This document shows, piece after piece, positions 18,033-27,479 of a stretch of DNA of 64,000 nucleotides. The translations under genes were made by a program, and so were the position numbers. The first letter of the stretch is position 1; each line of letters starts with the position of its first letter. The stretch comes from Roseiconus nitratireducens (GTDB taxonomy: Bacteria > Planctomycetota > Planctomycetia > Pirellulales > Pirellulaceae), in NCBI RefSeq assembly GCF_008629675.1, contig NZ_VWOX01000007.1:310001-374000 (forward strand). Reading direction: 5' to 3'. The notes under the pieces were generated by a model. The model was not told where the DNA came from, ran no database searches, and saw only the letters and a list, made by a program, of their open reading frames with translations.

Positions 18033-18713
18033 ATGCTTCATAAACTGACCCTTGCTTTGCTGATCGGATTGATTGCATCTGTCCCGTCCGTCGTTTCGGC
18101 CGAAGACGGCTGGAAACCGCTGTTCGATGGAAAAACGCTGGACGGGTTTTCCGTCAAGAGCGGCTACGCAACCTACGGCGTGGAAGACGGGGGCGTGATC
18201 GTCGGACGGACGGCCGAAGGCAGCCCCAACAGTTTCCTGTGTACCGATGCGACCTATGGCGATTTCGAATTGAAGTTTGAAGTCAAAGTCGACGACGGTT
18301 TGAATTCCGGTGTCCAGATTCGTTCGAAGCTGAAGAATGCTGACGCCAAGAATGCTTACGGCGGTCGCGTGTACGGCCCGCAAGTCGAAATCGAATCGGG
18401 GCCCGGCCAAGCGGGTTACATCTACGGAGAAGCGACCGGACGTGGTTGGCTGTCGCCGGAACCCCAGTCGGAAGACAAATCGGTCAACCAACACGATCAC
18501 TTCAAGAACGGCCAGTGGAACCAGTATCGTGTGGTCGCCAAAGGGCCCAACATCAAGGTCTGGATCAACGGCGAAATGATCGCGGACTTGACCGATGAGG
18601 AGATCTACGAGACTCATCCTGAAGGTCTGATCGGTCTGCAGGTCCACGGGATCGGCAAGAAAGCCGGGCCGTACGAAGTCCGTTGGCGCAACTTGGAAAT
18701 CAAACCGCTCTAG
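18033..18713 (+). CDS. Secreted DUF1080 (3-keto-disaccharide hydrolase-type) protein
   Basis: A 226-residue protein with a signal peptide (LALLIGLIASVPSVVSA, about 6-22). A single DUF1080 domain starts at WKPLFDGKTLDGF and includes DFELKFEVKVDDGLNSGVQIRS-type motifs (NSGVQIRS), YGPQVEIE and NQYRVVAKGP. The concanavalin-like fold is shared with 3-keto-glucoside hydrolases, and many Planctomycete members are uncharacterised. Location is periplasmic or extracellular. A GTG at 18024 would add three residues. It is monocistronic as far as can be seen. Confidence 0.85.
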   Translation: MLHKLTLALLIGLIASVPSVVSAEDGWKPLFDGKTLDGFSVKSGYATYGVEDGGVIVGRTAEGSPNSFLCTDATYGDFELKFEVKVDDGLNSGVQIRSKLKNADAKNAYGGRVYGPQVEIESGPGQAGYIYGEATGRGWLSPEPQSEDKSVNQHDHFKNGQWNQYRVVAKGPNIKVWINGEMIADLTDEEIYETHPEGLIGLQVHGIGKKAGPYEVRWRNLEIKPL

Positions 18714-18725
18714 CGGCACAGCGCA

Positions 18726-18822
18726 TTTTCAATCCAAGAGAATGCGAATTGATATGCAATAAGCGGCGAGGCGCTAGCCGCCGGTTGATGCGGAGAAACC
18801 CGCGGCGAGTGCTACGCGGCTC
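18726..18822 (+). repeat. Dispersed intergenic repeat, copy C
   Basis: Shares with 47070-47146 the run GCAATAAGCGGCGAGGCGCT..GCCGCCGGTTG, then GCGGAG/AAACCCGCG and GCTACGCGGCT (copy B has small substitutions). It begins TTTTCAATCC, comparable to TTTCAATCAA of the other copies. Internal complementarity (CGGCGAGGCGCTAGCCGCCG) suggests a stem-loop. Confidence 0.65.
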
Positions 18823-18941
18823 CGCTCGGAAGTCGTCCAGCTTTTCGAGTGCGGAAAGGAGGGTGAAACAAAACGGCATGACCTCTGAGTGGGAGCGTGA
18901 TGTGACTTGGGTAGATGCCAAGTCCCAACGGCGAGACACGA

Positions 18942-19679
18942 ATGGCTGATCGGATCGGCCCCACGGCCCGACCGCCGGGAAAGAATGACGGCACGCAAAG
19001 CTGGGAATCGCTGTTGTTCTGTCATTGGCGGTTCGACGCGGCCGTGCTCCGCCCTCTCGTGCCGGAGTCGCTGGAATTGGACCTGTTCGAGGGCCAAGCT
19101 TTTGTCGGACTGGTTCCTTTCAAAATGCGCGACATCAAGCCGCCGTGGTTGCCGCAACGCTGGGCCTTCAACTTTTTTGAAACCAACGTTCGCACGTACG
19201 TGACGTACCGCGGCGAACCGGGCGTCTACTTTTTTTCGCTGGACGCAAGTTCTCTGCTGGCTGTCTGGGCCGCGCGCATCGGTTGGTCGTTGCCGTACCA
19301 TCATGCGACCATGACGGGGTCTCAACAGGACCAGGTGCATCGCTACCAGAGTCATCGGCGGGGCGGTCAAGGCAAGCACCGTGTCGCGTTTCGCGTGCAG
19401 GATCCGCTGGGCGCCTCCCTGCCGGGAACGCTGGAATACTTTCTGTTGGAACGCTACCTGTTGTTCGTCTTGCGCGGCGGGGCGGTGTACCGTGGCCAAG
19501 TGCATCACGCGCCCTACCAGGCTTGGACCGCAGAGGTGTTGGACCTGGAAGAGCAGTTGCTTGCCGCCGCCGGGATGCCTGCGCCGGGTCGCATGCCGGA
19601 TCTGGTGCACTATTGCCCGGGCGTCGATGTGGAGGTGTTCGCGATCGAACGCGTTGCGAAGAAGGAGGCGTCACGCTGA
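18942..19679 (+). CDS. DUF2071 (YqjF-like) family protein
   Basis: A 245-residue DUF2071 protein, a family with an acetoacetate-decarboxylase-like fold. Typical blocks are SWESLLFCHWRFDAAVLRPLVP, trimmed here to LLFCHWRFD and LRPLVP (about 20-40), then GLVPFKMRDIKPP, FNVRTYV-like ETNVRTYVTYRGEPGVYFFS, and a C-terminal VHHAPYQ. The activity is unknown. ATG 18942 gives the family start. Its stop overlaps the next ATG by one base (TGATG), so it is coupled to the haem N-demethylase-like gene, which suggests a shared pathway. Confidence 0.82.
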   Translation: MADRIGPTARPPGKNDGTQSWESLLFCHWRFDAAVLRPLVPESLELDLFEGQAFVGLVPFKMRDIKPPWLPQRWAFNFFETNVRTYVTYRGEPGVYFFSLDASSLLAVWAARIGWSLPYHHATMTGSQQDQVHRYQSHRRGGQGKHRVAFRVQDPLGASLPGTLEYFLLERYLLFVLRGGAVYRGQVHHAPYQAWTAEVLDLEEQLLAAAGMPAPGRMPDLVHYCPGVDVEVFAIERVAKKEASR

Positions 19680-20500
19680 TGATCGATTTTCCGCTGACGC
19701 GGCCCTCCTTTGAGCACCAGTTTGGCATCCAGGCTCTGCCGGCGGATGCAACTCCGCTGCAAAGGACTGCGGAATTCGAGGACGAAGTCCGGCTCAAGCG
19801 GGAACTGTATCGGACGCACCGCGACCAGGTGTTTGCCGTGCGCCCCGGATCGGAAACGCTGGTCGAGGAGGTTGCCCGCTGGATTCGGTCACAGGCGGAC
19901 TGGGTCCAGGAGCGGTCGGACGAAGACCCGCAACTGGTCGACGTGGGGCTGCAGATTCAAGAAGACGTGGCGGTCGTCAGCGATGACGCCGCGTCGGGGT
20001 TCCCCGTGGTGGCGGGACTGGTCTGTTTTCCTAGCGGTTGGTCGATTCGCGGCAAGCTTGGCCAGTCGATGGCGTCGACCCATGGTCCGGTGGCCGGGTT
20101 CGCCGAGCATCTTTTGTCGCGGACGGTGAAGCTGTTGGCTTCGCTGCGGCCATTGAAGACCGTCCACCGGTACAACTGGGGCATCGTCCCGACGGCTGAC
20201 CTGGCATTGTTACCCGAACGGGCAGCGGAGTTGAATTCCGCCCGCCGACAAGTCGACCGACAGACCGCCGGTCAGCGGTGTTGCTTTCGCGTCGAGTACC
20301 AGACACTGACCCGCATGCCTGACAGCGGGGCGATCGTGTTCACCATCCTGACGCGACGCCGTCCGCTGGATCAGCTGACGGCGGATCAGTGTCGGATCAT
20401 GGCGGGCGTGTTGCGGACGATCCCCGAACCGGTGGCGGATTACAAAGGATTGACGCCGATGATCGGGCCGCTGCGGGAATACTTTGACGCCCGCGGGTAG
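19679..20500 (+). CDS. Haem-dependent oxidative N-demethylase-like protein (DUF3445)
   Basis: A 273-residue protein matching the DUF3445/HODM family: FAVRPGSETLVEEV, VVAGLVCFPSGWSIRGKLGQ (about 108-127), STHGPVAGFAEHL, HRYNWG, and RVEYQTLTRMPDSGAIVFTI-type residues near the C-terminus. The characterised relative is the haem-containing subunit of an enzyme that oxidatively demethylates dimethylamine. The usual partner is a flavin/iron-sulfur reductase, and no such gene is adjacent here. Instead it is coupled to a DUF2071 gene. Substrate is unknown; N-methyl compounds are plausible by family only. Confidence 0.8.
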   Translation: MIDFPLTRPSFEHQFGIQALPADATPLQRTAEFEDEVRLKRELYRTHRDQVFAVRPGSETLVEEVARWIRSQADWVQERSDEDPQLVDVGLQIQEDVAVVSDDAASGFPVVAGLVCFPSGWSIRGKLGQSMASTHGPVAGFAEHLLSRTVKLLASLRPLKTVHRYNWGIVPTADLALLPERAAELNSARRQVDRQTAGQRCCFRVEYQTLTRMPDSGAIVFTILTRRRPLDQLTADQCRIMAGVLRTIPEPVADYKGLTPMIGPLREYFDARG

Positions 20501-20613
20501 GACGCGAGACGGCGAGACGAATTGGCCCGGCGAATTGGCCGACGCATCGGGATTCGATCGTCGCGGCCAACCGAGCGCTGAAACGGGGGCGCCCTGAAAC
20601 GGGAACGGCCTGA

Positions 20614-22080
20614 TCAGTCGCGTTTCTTCAACGCTTTTCGCATCGCTTGGCGTTCGGCGGCTTCGTCGTAGTTCGGGTTCGGTTCGGTCGGGACCGGCGC
20701 GTTGGTCGATTCGCGCCACTGACGCAACCGCTGGTGCAATGAATCGCGGATCTCCGGGTGGGTCTCGCTCAGATCATTCGATTCGCCGACGTCCGCTTGC
20801 AGGTCGTACAATTCCAGACCGCCGTCTTCGAAGTATTCATGGAGCTTCCATTTGCCCGCGCGGATGATGCTGCACGGCCGGCTGCGGTACAGCACGTCGC
20901 GCTGCTGATCGGTCCTGGCGTAGCTTTGCAGGTAGGCCGGGAAGTGCCAAAACAGGGCCCGCTGATCAAACGATTCGGGGGCCGCATCGGGTGACTTCAG
21001 CAGCGGAACCAGGCTCTTTCCGTCCCGGATTTGGTCTGGCAATTCGGCGCCGGTCATCTCGCAGAATGTCGGATACAAGTCGACGTTGATCACCGGGACT
21101 TCGCAAACGCTCCCCGGCTGAGTCACACCCGGCCAGACGACGAACATCGGTTCGCGAATCCCGCCTTCGTAGTACGTTCCTTTGTAGCCCTTCAACGGGC
21201 TCATCGAAGTGGCCGGCCCGTAGCCGCCGTTGTCACTGGTGAAGACGATGATGGTGTTGTCCGACTGGCCAGATTGTTGGAGTGCTTCGACGATTCGCCC
21301 CACTCCGGTGTCAACGCTTTCGATCATGGCCGCCATCACCGCGTGATCGTGCAATTCCCCCGGGGGCTTGTCGCGGTACTTGGCGACCAGATCGGGTTCG
21401 CCCTGCAGCGGTGTGTGCACCGCGAAGTGAGTCAGGTACAGGAACCAGGGGGCCGGGTCCGATTGATTGATGAACCCGATGGCTTCATCGGTCAAGCGAT
21501 TGGTCAGGTACTCGTCCTTGGGCGCATCGGCCAGTTCTTCGATCTTGCCGTGGGGCGGGTAGTAACCTTGCGGGGGGCCACCGCTGTGTGTTCCGGCAAA
21601 ATTGAAATCGAATCCGTACGGCAAGGGATCGTCGCTGAGGTGCCATTTGCCGATCGTTCCGGTCCGGTATCCGGCCTGGTCAACGCATTGGGCCCAGGTG
21701 CGGATGTCGGTCCGCAGCGTGTCGGTTCCCGGGATGTGCATCAGTTTGCCGTGCTTGCGGTTGCCGCGCCGCTGCGTCCCGACATTGAAGATTTCGTGGC
21801 GCGGCGTGTACTGGCCGGACAGCAAACACGCCCGGGCCGGGGCGCAGTTCGCCGCGGCCGAGTAGGCCTGCGTGAAAACGGTTCCTCTGGCGGCCAAGGC
21901 ATCCAGGTGGGGAGTTTCGTAGAAGTCGCTCCCCATGAAGCCCGCGTCCCGCCAGCCGAAGTCGTCCAGAAAGATGAACAGAACATTGGGCCGGTCCGCC
22001 GCGGTCGCGGTCGAACCGATCAGGACAGCGGCCAGACAGAGGAGTCGGTGGCACAGGGTACGAAAGATTTCGGTGGGCAT
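20614..22080 (-). CDS. Secreted sulfatase (formylglycine-dependent)
   Basis: A 488-residue sulfatase with a signal peptide (about 1-28, ending TATAA). The metal-site start is RPNVLFIFLDDFG at 30-42. The C79-A-P-A-R83 motif (NCAPARACLLSGQ) is the site where Cys becomes formylglycine. GTIGKWHLS, HTPLQGE and FTSDNGG complete the active site, and GGIREPMFVVWPG is a family block. It hydrolyses sulfate esters, probably on polysaccharides, in the periplasm or outside. It needs a formylglycine-generating enzyme or anSME, which is not in this window. It converges on the DUF3445 gene. Confidence 0.92.
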   Translation of the reverse strand: MPTEIFRTLCHRLLCLAAVLIGSTATAADRPNVLFIFLDDFGWRDAGFMGSDFYETPHLDALAARGTVFTQAYSAAANCAPARACLLSGQYTPRHEIFNVGTQRRGNRKHGKLMHIPGTDTLRTDIRTWAQCVDQAGYRTGTIGKWHLSDDPLPYGFDFNFAGTHSGGPPQGYYPPHGKIEELADAPKDEYLTNRLTDEAIGFINQSDPAPWFLYLTHFAVHTPLQGEPDLVAKYRDKPPGELHDHAVMAAMIESVDTGVGRIVEALQQSGQSDNTIIVFTSDNGGYGPATSMSPLKGYKGTYYEGGIREPMFVVWPGVTQPGSVCEVPVINVDLYPTFCEMTGAELPDQIRDGKSLVPLLKSPDAAPESFDQRALFWHFPAYLQSYARTDQQRDVLYRSRPCSIIRAGKWKLHEYFEDGGLELYDLQADVGESNDLSETHPEIRDSLHQRLRQWRESTNAPVPTEPNPNYDEAAERQAMRKALKKRD

Positions 22081-22308
22081 CGCGCGCCTTTCTAGCAAAC
22101 GGGGCGTGTTCAGAATGGAGCTGATGATAATGGACCAGCGGGGCGCGGATGGGGATTTCGCCAATCTGCGGCACAGCATGCCGCTAGCGAGAGGGGGCCG
22201 CGGGCGAACCTTTGACCAAATTCGCCGCCACTTCCCGGTCCGATTGACGTTCGTCATACTGCTGGACTTTTCCCAATTCCAAGCTCGCGCTCGGTTATCA
22301 GGTTCGGC

Positions 22309-23793
22309 ATGTTTGAAGACAAAATCAGCTACTCCGGGGTCACCTTCGACGACGTCCTGCTGGAACCGCGCTACAGCGACGTCGTGCCCAGTGAAGTCGA
22401 TGTCAGCAGCCAGCTGACCCAGCGAATCCGACTGCAGATCCCCCTGCTGTCCTCTCCGATGGACACCGTCACCGAGGCGGAGATGGCGATCGGACTGGCC
22501 AAGGAGGGTGGTCTGGGCATCATTCACAAGAACCTGCCCGCGGATTTGCAGACCATTGAAGTGCTGAAGGTCAAACGGTCGGCCAACGGAATCATCGTCG
22601 ATCCGGTGACGTTGCCGCCCACCGAGAAGGTGGGGCGAGCCAGTGAGCTGATGGATGAGGCCAACGTCTCCGGAATCCCGATCGTGCACGAGGATCGCAC
22701 CCTGGCGGGCATCCTGACCCGACGCGACCTGCGTTTCCTGGAAGACCCAGATATCCCAGTTTCTGAGGTCATGACCTGTGAGAATCTGGTGACGGGGACG
22801 GGGAATGTAACGCTTGAGGAGGCTGAACGAATTTTAACGGCAAAAAGGGTCGAGAAACTTTTGCTGATTGACGAAGAAAGAAAACTGACGGGACTGATTA
22901 CGATTCGCGACATCGACATGATGAAGCGGTTCCCCCGAGCGTGCAAAGATTCCCAGGGCAGACTTCGGGTCGGTGCGGCGATCGGAGTGGGTGATCTGGA
23001 GCGTGCCGAAGGGCTGATCCGACAGGGCGTGGACCTGTTGGTCGTCGACTCGGCTCACGGCCACAGCCAGAACGTGATCGATACCGTCAAGGAGATCAAA
23101 GCGCAATCAAATTGGGACATTGACGTGGTCGCGGGAAACATTGCGACCGCCGAAGGGGCCCAGGCGTTGATCGACGCTGGAGCGGATGCGATCAAGGTCG
23201 GAATCGGACCGGGATCGATCTGCACCACGCGGGTGATCAGCGGTGTCGGGGTACCCCAGGTGTCCGCCATTTTGAGAGCCGCTTCGGTCGCCAAAGAGAA
23301 CAACATACCGATCATCGCTGACGGCGGGATCCGCTTCAGTGGTGACATCACCAAAGCGATTGTCGCCGGAGCGAACACCGTGATGATCGGCAGCCTATTT
23401 GCCGGTTTAAGCGAGAGCCCTGGCAAAACGATTCTGTACCAAGGTCGAACTTTCAAGACGTACCGCGGGATGGGATCGATGGGCGCGATGGTCAAAGGCA
23501 GCAGTGATCGGTATCGCCAGAAGGGAGTCCAGGCCGGAAAACTGGTCCCCGAAGGCGTTGAAGGCCGCGTGCCTTACAAAGGCCCGCTAAGCGATTACGT
23601 CTACCAACTGGTCGGCGGCTTGCGAGCGGGAATGGGTTACTTAGGAACACGGACGATTGACGAGCTCAGACGTGATGGCAGGTTCATTCGCGTCTCCGCA
23701 GCGACGGTTAGGGAGAACCATCCGCATGACATTGCGATCACCCAGGAAGCGCCCAATTACAGTCCCGACGTTCAATCGCCGGAAAACAACTGA
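22309..23793 (+). CDS. guaB: Inosine-5'-monophosphate dehydrogenase
   Basis: A 494-residue IMP dehydrogenase, full length. It oxidises IMP to XMP with NAD+, the committed step of GMP synthesis, in the cytosol. N-terminal [19 protein letters not shown] and [14 protein letters not shown] are typical. Two CBS domains sit at about 95-210. The catalytic loop [13 protein letters not shown] has Cys305, and [21 protein letters not shown] and [11 protein letters not shown] follow. The start at ATG 22309 fits the family. The end overlaps the proposed start of the next gene by 68 bases. Confidence 0.95.
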   Translation: MFEDKISYSGVTFDDVLLEPRYSDVVPSEVDVSSQLTQRIRLQIPLLSSPMDTVTEAEMAIGLAKEGGLGIIHKNLPADLQTIEVLKVKRSANGIIVDPVTLPPTEKVGRASELMDEANVSGIPIVHEDRTLAGILTRRDLRFLEDPDIPVSEVMTCENLVTGTGNVTLEEAERILTAKRVEKLLLIDEERKLTGLITIRDIDMMKRFPRACKDSQGRLRVGAAIGVGDLERAEGLIRQGVDLLVVDSAHGHSQNVIDTVKEIKAQSNWDIDVVAGNIATAEGAQALIDAGADAIKVGIGPGSICTTRVISGVGVPQVSAILRAASVAKENNIPIIADGGIRFSGDITKAIVAGANTVMIGSLFAGLSESPGKTILYQGRTFKTYRGMGSMGAMVKGSSDRYRQKGVQAGKLVPEGVEGRVPYKGPLSDYVYQLVGGLRAGMGYLGTRTIDELRRDGRFIRVSAATVRENHPHDIAITQEAPNYSPDVQSPENN

Positions 23794-25666
23794 GTCGAAA
23801 TTGGCTGTCGGTCGGCGACGCGCCTGGCCGGCCGCCCTCGCGGCTTTGCTGGCTTGCGGAGCGGTCGCCGTTGACCCCGCCGCGGCAATCGCCCAGCAGC
23901 CGTCGTCGACCACCCCGCCCGGATGGAATCTGCGTTGGCGTCGCAGTGCCCAGGTCGCTCCAAAGCCGGTGCATGTTCCCGCCGAGGATGTCTTTGCCCG
24001 GCCCCCACGGACGGCGTCGCAATCGGTCCCGGTTCAAGCCGCCGCGGTTGCCAGCGCCTCGCAACGTCAGACGCAGCGGGTCGGGGAACGGTCAGCGGTT
24101 CACGCGGCGGTTCAACCGGTCGGCTATGCCACGCCGGCCGTTCAAACCGCCAATGCGTTTGAGACCGCCGCTGCGGCTCATCACCGCCGCCAGGGTGCGG
24201 TTGCGGTTGATCCCGGCCAGGTCCGTCAGACCGGTCACGAACAGCCCGTCGGCAATTACCACCGGCCCGCAGACGAGTCGATTGCCCAGCCGAACGACTT
24301 CTTTAACAACCCGTTTGCAGACACCGCTGGCCGTGGTGCCGCGGCACCGCGGAACGTTGCGCCGCAGAATCACGCCGCGCCGCAGAATGCGGTGCGAGTC
24401 GCACAACAGGGAGGCGGTTTTCAGCTGCCGTCGGACTCCCCGCAAACCGGTCCGGCCGGGCAAGCCGCCGAATCGGCCGAGGAACTGCCCTCGAACTTGC
24501 TTCGCGGCAACGCCGGGGCTGAACCATCGGCGTTGCCACCGTCGGCAGGGCCAACCGAAGCGGTTCCGCCTTCCGTCGCGCCGACGCAACCGGGGGCAAG
24601 GTCGTTGCCCATGCCGCAATCGATTGAGCGTCCGCGAGATGCTGAGAGTCCGCGGGATGCTGACCAGCTTCCGCAACCCGAACTGCCGCAAACGGAGTTG
24701 CCTTCAAGCGATGCGGAGCCTTCGATGCGCGACCTGCTTCAGGACAGCAACGACCTTCCGGCCGCCGACGGCAAATCACCAGGCGATCCAGAGATTGATT
24801 TTCTTCCTAAGGGCGACGTGACGGATCGTCAAACCGAGTCGCCATCCGACCGCGCTTCGGGCGATCAGCCGCCGTTTAACAATCCCTTCGATCGCAAAGA
24901 GCGGGGACGCGAGTTCGAACCTCGCAACGGCCAGGCTGGCGCTGCGGCTCGGGACGGCGGTGCCACGTCGACCATCGCCGCGAACGAACTGACGTGCGAC
25001 GAGTTCCGCGATCGGATTGCCGATCAAACGATCGACAAACTGACGCTGGATATCAGTCCGCCGTTCCGACCGGACCTGTTTGATCAGGAAGAGTATCGCA
25101 AGCAACGAGAGAAGTTTGAGCAGAGCCAGACGGTGCGCAAATGGAGCGACGTGCGAGGACGCCCCATGGCCTCAGGAAAACTGGTCGACCTGGCTTACGA
25201 ACACGTGATCATCGAGTCCGCCGATGGGAACAAGCAACGATTGCCGGTGGACGATTTGAGCGAAGGCGATTTGGCTTACCTGTCCGAGAGTTGGGGGCTT
25301 CCCAAGGAATGCCTGATCGAACAGGTTGCGTTTACCCCGCGATCGTGGACACCACTGACCATGACGTGGAAGGCGTCGAACCTGTGCAGCAAGCCGCGGT
25401 ACTACGAAGAAGTCAATTTGGAACGCTACGGTCACACCGCGGGTCCCTGGCTGCAGCCGGTCGTTTCATCGGCGCACTTCTTTGCGAACATCGCGGTGAC
25501 GCCCTACAAAATGGGAATTCACCCGCCCAACGAGTGCCAGTATGCCCTGGGCTACTATCGACCGGGTGACTGTGCCCCGTGGATTGTGCCGCCGGTGCCG
25601 ATCAGCGCCCGCGGAGCACTCACGCAGGCGGCTGCCATGACCGGTGCGTTCTGGCTGATTCCGTAA
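23726..25666 (+). CDS. Secreted SHD1-domain protein with Pro/Gln-rich region
   Basis: A 646-residue protein. Start choice: ATG 23726 has AGGGAG 10 bases upstream but overlaps guaB. TTG 23801 would give a cleaner signal peptide ([20 protein letters not shown]). The signal sequence ends near AAAIAQQ. A low-complexity Pro/Gln/Ala/Glu region of roughly 400 residues follows. Then comes an SHD1-type domain at about 471-530 ([20 protein letters not shown] start, [14 protein letters not shown] end). The C-terminal 115 residues ([20 protein letters not shown], then [18 protein letters not shown]) form a Cys-containing module I have seen associated with Planctomycete secreted proteins. Function is unknown; a structural or envelope role is possible. 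Confidence 0.75.
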   Translation: MTLRSPRKRPITVPTFNRRKTTESKLAVGRRRAWPAALAALLACGAVAVDPAAAIAQQPSSTTPPGWNLRWRRSAQVAPKPVHVPAEDVFARPPRTASQSVPVQAAAVASASQRQTQRVGERSAVHAAVQPVGYATPAVQTANAFETAAAAHHRRQGAVAVDPGQVRQTGHEQPVGNYHRPADESIAQPNDFFNNPFADTAGRGAAAPRNVAPQNHAAPQNAVRVAQQGGGFQLPSDSPQTGPAGQAAESAEELPSNLLRGNAGAEPSALPPSAGPTEAVPPSVAPTQPGARSLPMPQSIERPRDAESPRDADQLPQPELPQTELPSSDAEPSMRDLLQDSNDLPAADGKSPGDPEIDFLPKGDVTDRQTESPSDRASGDQPPFNNPFDRKERGREFEPRNGQAGAAARDGGATSTIAANELTCDEFRDRIADQTIDKLTLDISPPFRPDLFDQEEYRKQREKFEQSQTVRKWSDVRGRPMASGKLVDLAYEHVIIESADGNKQRLPVDDLSEGDLAYLSESWGLPKECLIEQVAFTPRSWTPLTMTWKASNLCSKPRYYEEVNLERYGHTAGPWLQPVVSSAHFFANIAVTPYKMGIHPPNECQYALGYYRPGDCAPWIVPPVPISARGALTQAAAMTGAFWLIP

Positions 25667-25681
25667 TTCGGACCGGACTTG

Positions 25682-26206
25682 ATGACCACGTTGACACTTT
25701 CGAACATCGACCTGGCGCGGTTGGACAAGCTGGCTTCCGCGATCGTCGCCGGTTTTCCCTCGCGAGCCGTCATCGGTTTGGTGGGGACGCTGGGTGCCGG
25801 CAAGACGACCTTCACGCAGGCATTGGCCGCCGCGATGGGCATCGATCCGGAAGACGTCACCAGTCCGACGTTCACGCTGTTGTCCAGCTACGCGGCACGT
25901 CTGCCCAGCGGTGAAATCCAGTTGCATCACCTGGACGCCTACCGCATTGGCGACGAAGACGAGTTTCTGGAACTTGGCGTGGAGGAGTTGTTCGAAGCGC
26001 CGCGGAGTTGGACCCTGATCGAATGGGCCGACCGAGTGGAATCTGTTCTGCCCACGGAGACGCTTTGGATCACCATGGAAGTCGATCCGGCTGGGGGCGA
26101 ATCTCCTGCGCGAATCGTCACCTTTGCCAGTGAAGATGCCGTGTGGCGGCCGGCTCTGGAATCGCTGCGCCGCGACGCCCAGTCCTGGGGTGCGGTGGTG
26201 CGGTAA
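25682..26206 (+). CDS. tsaE: tRNA threonylcarbamoyladenosine biosynthesis ATPase TsaE
   Basis: A 174-residue TsaE (YjeE) protein. The P-loop GTLGAGKT lies at 35-42. SPTFTL, HHLDAYRI, LGVEELFE and LIEWADRVE are family blocks. It works with TsaB and TsaD to put threonylcarbamoyl on A37 of ANN-decoding tRNAs; the ATPase acts in the cytosol. I chose ATG 25682 over the adjacent TTG 25679. The stop overlaps the next start (TAATG). No tsaB or tsaD is nearby. Confidence 0.92.
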   Translation: MTTLTLSNIDLARLDKLASAIVAGFPSRAVIGLVGTLGAGKTTFTQALAAAMGIDPEDVTSPTFTLLSSYAARLPSGEIQLHHLDAYRIGDEDEFLELGVEELFEAPRSWTLIEWADRVESVLPTETLWITMEVDPAGGESPARIVTFASEDAVWRPALESLRRDAQSWGAVVR

Positions 26207-27273
26207 TGGGAGCCCTGCCCGGACCGTGCCGTGTCCGTCGCCAGGCGGCAGACGTTGAGGCCTTCCCTGTCATGATTCCTGAAGAGATCCGATCCGGCTT
26301 GCTGCAGCATCACGGGCTGACGCAGGTGCATCCCTTGGCTGCCGGGATGAGTGGTGCCGAGTTGTACGGCTGCCAGGGGCCGCGTCGGCTGGTGTTGCGG
26401 CGTTGGCCAAGCGGGACGAAGCTGGATCGAGTTGCATTGGTTCATCGCGTGATCTCGCAAGCCCAAAAGCACTGTCCCTTGTTGCCGGAGTACCAGCGGG
26501 GGCGGGCGGGCGAGACGGTGGTCGTCGACGCGCGGGGTGGCCTTTGGGAATTGGTTGACTGGATGCCGGGCGAACCGCTGTCGTATGCCGCGACCCGCAA
26601 TCAGGTCGCCGCGGGGGCCGGAGCGATCGCTGCGGTGCACCGTGCGTTGCGGATCCAGGGACAGTCGGAGCAACCGGTCGCTGCGGTGCGTGACCGACAG
26701 GTGCGGATCGGTGCTTTGGATGCCGCGTTACCCCGTGCGGTCGCGACGGATCCGCCTCGCCAACTGCCATCGGAGCTTGCCGACACCGTGGTGCGGGCGG
26801 CGGCTTGGTTGCGGACGCACTGGGCTATGGTGTCGACATCCCACTCGCGTCGGTTGGAGGCCGTCGGCCGCCAACCCCGGTTGGCTCATTACGTGCTGCG
26901 CGATGTGCATCGGGAACACGTGCTGTTTCGACAGGGGCAACCCTCGGGAATTATCGATTTTGACGCCCTTCGCGTCGATTCGCCCGCGACGGATCTGGCC
27001 CGTTGGACCGGAAGTTTTGCCGCCTATTGGCAGGATCCGGACGGTACGATCGAGGCGGTGGTGGCGGGTTACGGCGATCAGGAACCATTATTCAATCGCC
27101 AACCGCAGGCTGAGTTGCGTACACTGTTAAGAGCCCTGATTGATTCCGCGGGCTGGATCAGTCTGGCAAATTGGGTGGTTTGGTTGGTCGTCGAGGGGCG
27201 ACAGTTTCCGGACTGGGGCCGCGTCGACGAGAGACTGAAACGCTTGCTGGAGCAGATCCGCTGCACACTTTGA
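26206..27273 (+). CDS. Phosphotransferase (aminoglycoside phosphotransferase/choline kinase-like fold)
   Basis: A 355-residue protein from ATG 26206, which overlaps the tsaE stop by one base; ATG 26272 is an alternative start 22 codons later. RRLVLRRWPSG provides the Lys/Arg ATP-binding strand. The catalytic loop reads VLRDVHREHVLF and the metal-binding DFD block reads GIIDFDALRVDSPATDLARW. These fit the protein-kinase-like APH fold, although the usual H-x-D is shifted (RDVH). Small-molecule phosphorylation in the cytosol is the best inference. The substrate is unknown; nothing suggests antibiotic resistance. Confidence 0.78.
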   Translation: MGALPGPCRVRRQAADVEAFPVMIPEEIRSGLLQHHGLTQVHPLAAGMSGAELYGCQGPRRLVLRRWPSGTKLDRVALVHRVISQAQKHCPLLPEYQRGRAGETVVVDARGGLWELVDWMPGEPLSYAATRNQVAAGAGAIAAVHRALRIQGQSEQPVAAVRDRQVRIGALDAALPRAVATDPPRQLPSELADTVVRAAAWLRTHWAMVSTSHSRRLEAVGRQPRLAHYVLRDVHREHVLFRQGQPSGIIDFDALRVDSPATDLARWTGSFAAYWQDPDGTIEAVVAGYGDQEPLFNRQPQAELRTLLRALIDSAGWISLANWVVWLVVEGRQFPDWGRVDERLKRLLEQIRCTL

Positions 27274-27479
27274 GCGGTGCCTGTCGGCTTTGCCGCCGTT
27301 TCCCTCGGTTTCCTTGGGGGGGGGGCGAGCGACGACGGGCCGTTTTGCGACGGCGTTGACCGTTTTCGTCGACCAAAACTAGGCTTGTATCCAATCACGC
27401 TTGAGCGAATTGCCGTTCTCCTTCCTTCATTCCCAAGCAGAATCCGATCGCGGACCATCCCGTGAGCCTTCTGAAGATC

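Noticed and set aside
26206-27273. Antibiotic-resistance aminoglycoside phosphotransferase
   Set aside because: Only the general fold motifs are present. The gene is coupled to tsaE in a housekeeping context with no sign of transfer.
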